Origin: Ignavibacteriaceae bacterium
GTDB lineage: Bacteria; Bacteroidota; Ignavibacteria; Ignavibacteriales; Ignavibacteriaceae
Reading direction: 5' to 3'
DNA: 6,135 bases
NCBI GenBank assembly: GCA_025455085.1
Contig: JALONF010000142.1
Coordinates: forward strand, 1-6,135
Made by a program: the position numbers and the translations under genes. The notes beneath the pieces are model-generated. The model was given only the letters and a program-made list of their open reading frames with translations, ran no database searches and was not told the DNA's origin. Positions within the stretch are counted from its first letter, which is position 1. The number at the start of each line of letters is the position of its first letter. Positions 5,137 through 6,135 of this stretch are shown here, in pieces.

Positions 5137-6135
5137 CTATTCCCATTCAATCGTTGCCGGTGGCTTTGAGCTTATATCATAAACCACCCTGTTAACGCCT
5201 CTGACCTTATTTATAATTTTATTTGAAACAGATGAAAGAAAATCGTGCTCGAATGTGTAGGAATCCGCAGTCATCCCGTCAACTGAAGTAACAGCCCGTA
5301 AAGCAAGAACAAATTCATATGTTCTGGCATCACCCATAACTCCAACTGAACTGACAGGAAGCAAAACCGTAAACGCCTGCCAAATACTATTGTATAATCC
5401 TGCTTGTTTAATCGATGTGATAAAGATATCGTCAGCTTCACGAAGAATATCAAGCTTCTCTTTAGTGATTTCACCCAGTACACGTACTCCAAGTCCGGGA
5501 CCCGGGAATGGATGGCGGTTAATAAATTCCGGAGGAATATTCAGACTTCTGCCAACGTTTCTAACTTCATCTTTGAATAATTCACGAAATGGTTCAACTA
5601 ATTTCAGATGCATTTTTTCGGGAAGCCCGCCCACATTATGGTGAGTTTTGATTGTAGCAGAAGCTCCTTTTACGGATACTGATTCTATAACATCAGGATA
5701 AAGCGTGCCCTGAACGAGAAATCCTGCATCCTTAATTTTTTTTGCCTCTTCTTCAAATACTTCAATAAAAGTATTGCCAATAATTTTTCTCTTCTTTTCA
5801 GGATCAGAAACACCTTTAAGATTACTGAGGAATTTTTCAGATGCATCAACATGGATATGATTGAGCTTTAACTTTTCATTGAACAATACGCCAATTTTTT
5901 CACTCTCATTTTTGCGCATCAAACCATTGTCAATGTGGATACAGATTAAATTATCAGCGATTGCTTTTTTTACGAGAACTGCCGCAACAGTTGAATCCAC
6001 TCCACCGCTTAGTGCACAAATCGCTTTAGAGTTACCTATTGTCGATTTAATTATTTCCAGCTTTTCATCAATAAAGTTTTGCGGTGTCCAGTCCCCTGTA
6101 CATTTGCAAATATCGAAAAGGAAGTTGTTGAGAAT
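5137..6135 (-). CDS. guaA: GMP synthase (glutamine-hydrolysing), C-terminal part; 5' end outside window
   Basis: The frame is open to the right edge and encodes the last 332 residues of GuaA, which makes GMP from XMP, ATP and glutamine in the cytoplasm. It opens with FLFDICKCTGDWTP (residues 5-18), just before the ATP pyrophosphatase domain. The PP-loop is SGGVDSTVA (43-51). Further on are HIDNGLMRKNESE, QGTLYPDVIES, IKTHHNVGGLP (162-172), HPFPGPGLGVRVLGE (208-222) and the family's C-terminal PPATIEWE (325-332). The N-terminal class I glutamine amidotransferase domain, about 190 residues, must lie beyond the window. A GTG at 5998-6000 is the valine codon of the PP-loop, not a start. The TAG stop is 54 bases before the TPR/binding-protein gene, with no terminator between, so co-transcription with it and radC is likely. 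All active-site motifs in view look intact. Confidence 0.97.
   Translation of the reverse strand: MLNNFLFDICKCTGDWTPQNFIDEKLEIIKSTIGNSKAICALSGGVDSTVAAVLVKKAIADNLICIHIDNGLMRKNESEKIGVLFNEKLKLNHIHVDASEKFLSNLKGVSDPEKKRKIIGNTFIEVFEEEAKKIKDAGFLVQGTLYPDVIESVSVKGASATIKTHHNVGGLPEKMHLKLVEPFRELFKDEVRNVGRSLNIPPEFINRHPFPGPGLGVRVLGEITKEKLDILREADDIFITSIKQAGLYNSIWQAFTVLLPVSSVGVMGDARTYEFVLALRAVTSVDGMTADSYTFEHDFLSSVSNKIINKVRGVNRVVYDISSKPPATIEWE

Noticed and set aside
5271..5644. Open frames in other frames across guaA on both strands
   Set aside because: guaA is intact through this region with all family motifs; these frames are by-products.

Overview
The window is AT-rich bacterial chromosome with ordinary dense gene packing. 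Six genes read on the minus strand; one, mazG, is convergent on the plus strand at the left edge. Gene content, the AT-rich leaders with weak or absent Shine-Dalgarno sites at several genes, and an AGT(T/C)AAA-type heptamer repeat inside a coding region suggest a member of the Bacteroidota/Ignavibacteriota/Chlorobi (FCB) group. That placement is inference from style, not a marker-gene result.

Layout from right to left along minus-strand transcription: guaA (GMP synthetase, N-terminal half cut off by the right edge); a 585-residue exported protein joining TPR-like helical repeats to a type I periplasmic binding fold; radC, whose ATG shares one base with the preceding stop codon (TAATG); a 153-base leader with candidate promoters; a small coiled-coil lipoprotein; a secreted coiled-coil/LysM protein; a strong rho-independent terminator; phoH (YbeZ-type ATPase). 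On the plus strand, the 3' end of mazG runs into phoH.

The left part combines housekeeping genes for nucleotide-pool cleaning (MazG) and RNA/ribosome-linked ATPase activity (PhoH). The centre is a likely two-gene envelope operon: an Lpp-like lipoprotein and a peptidoglycan-binding LysM protein with its own terminator. The right part is probably one transcription unit: guaA, the TPR/binding-protein fusion and radC.

The most unusual features are: (i) a perfect 34-bp tandem duplication at the mazG/phoH convergent junction that carries both stop codons, so each gene ends in its own copy; (ii) a heptamer microrepeat that lengthens a loop between the metal-binding motifs of MazG; (iii) an LpoA-like domain order in the 585-residue protein; (iv) a lipoprotein with an uninterrupted heptad register, a core cysteine and a C-terminal lysine; (v) phoH starting only 16 bases after a terminator. 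I see no mobile element, CRISPR array, tRNA or rRNA, and no clear new multi-gene system. The longest gene-free stretch is 153 bases.
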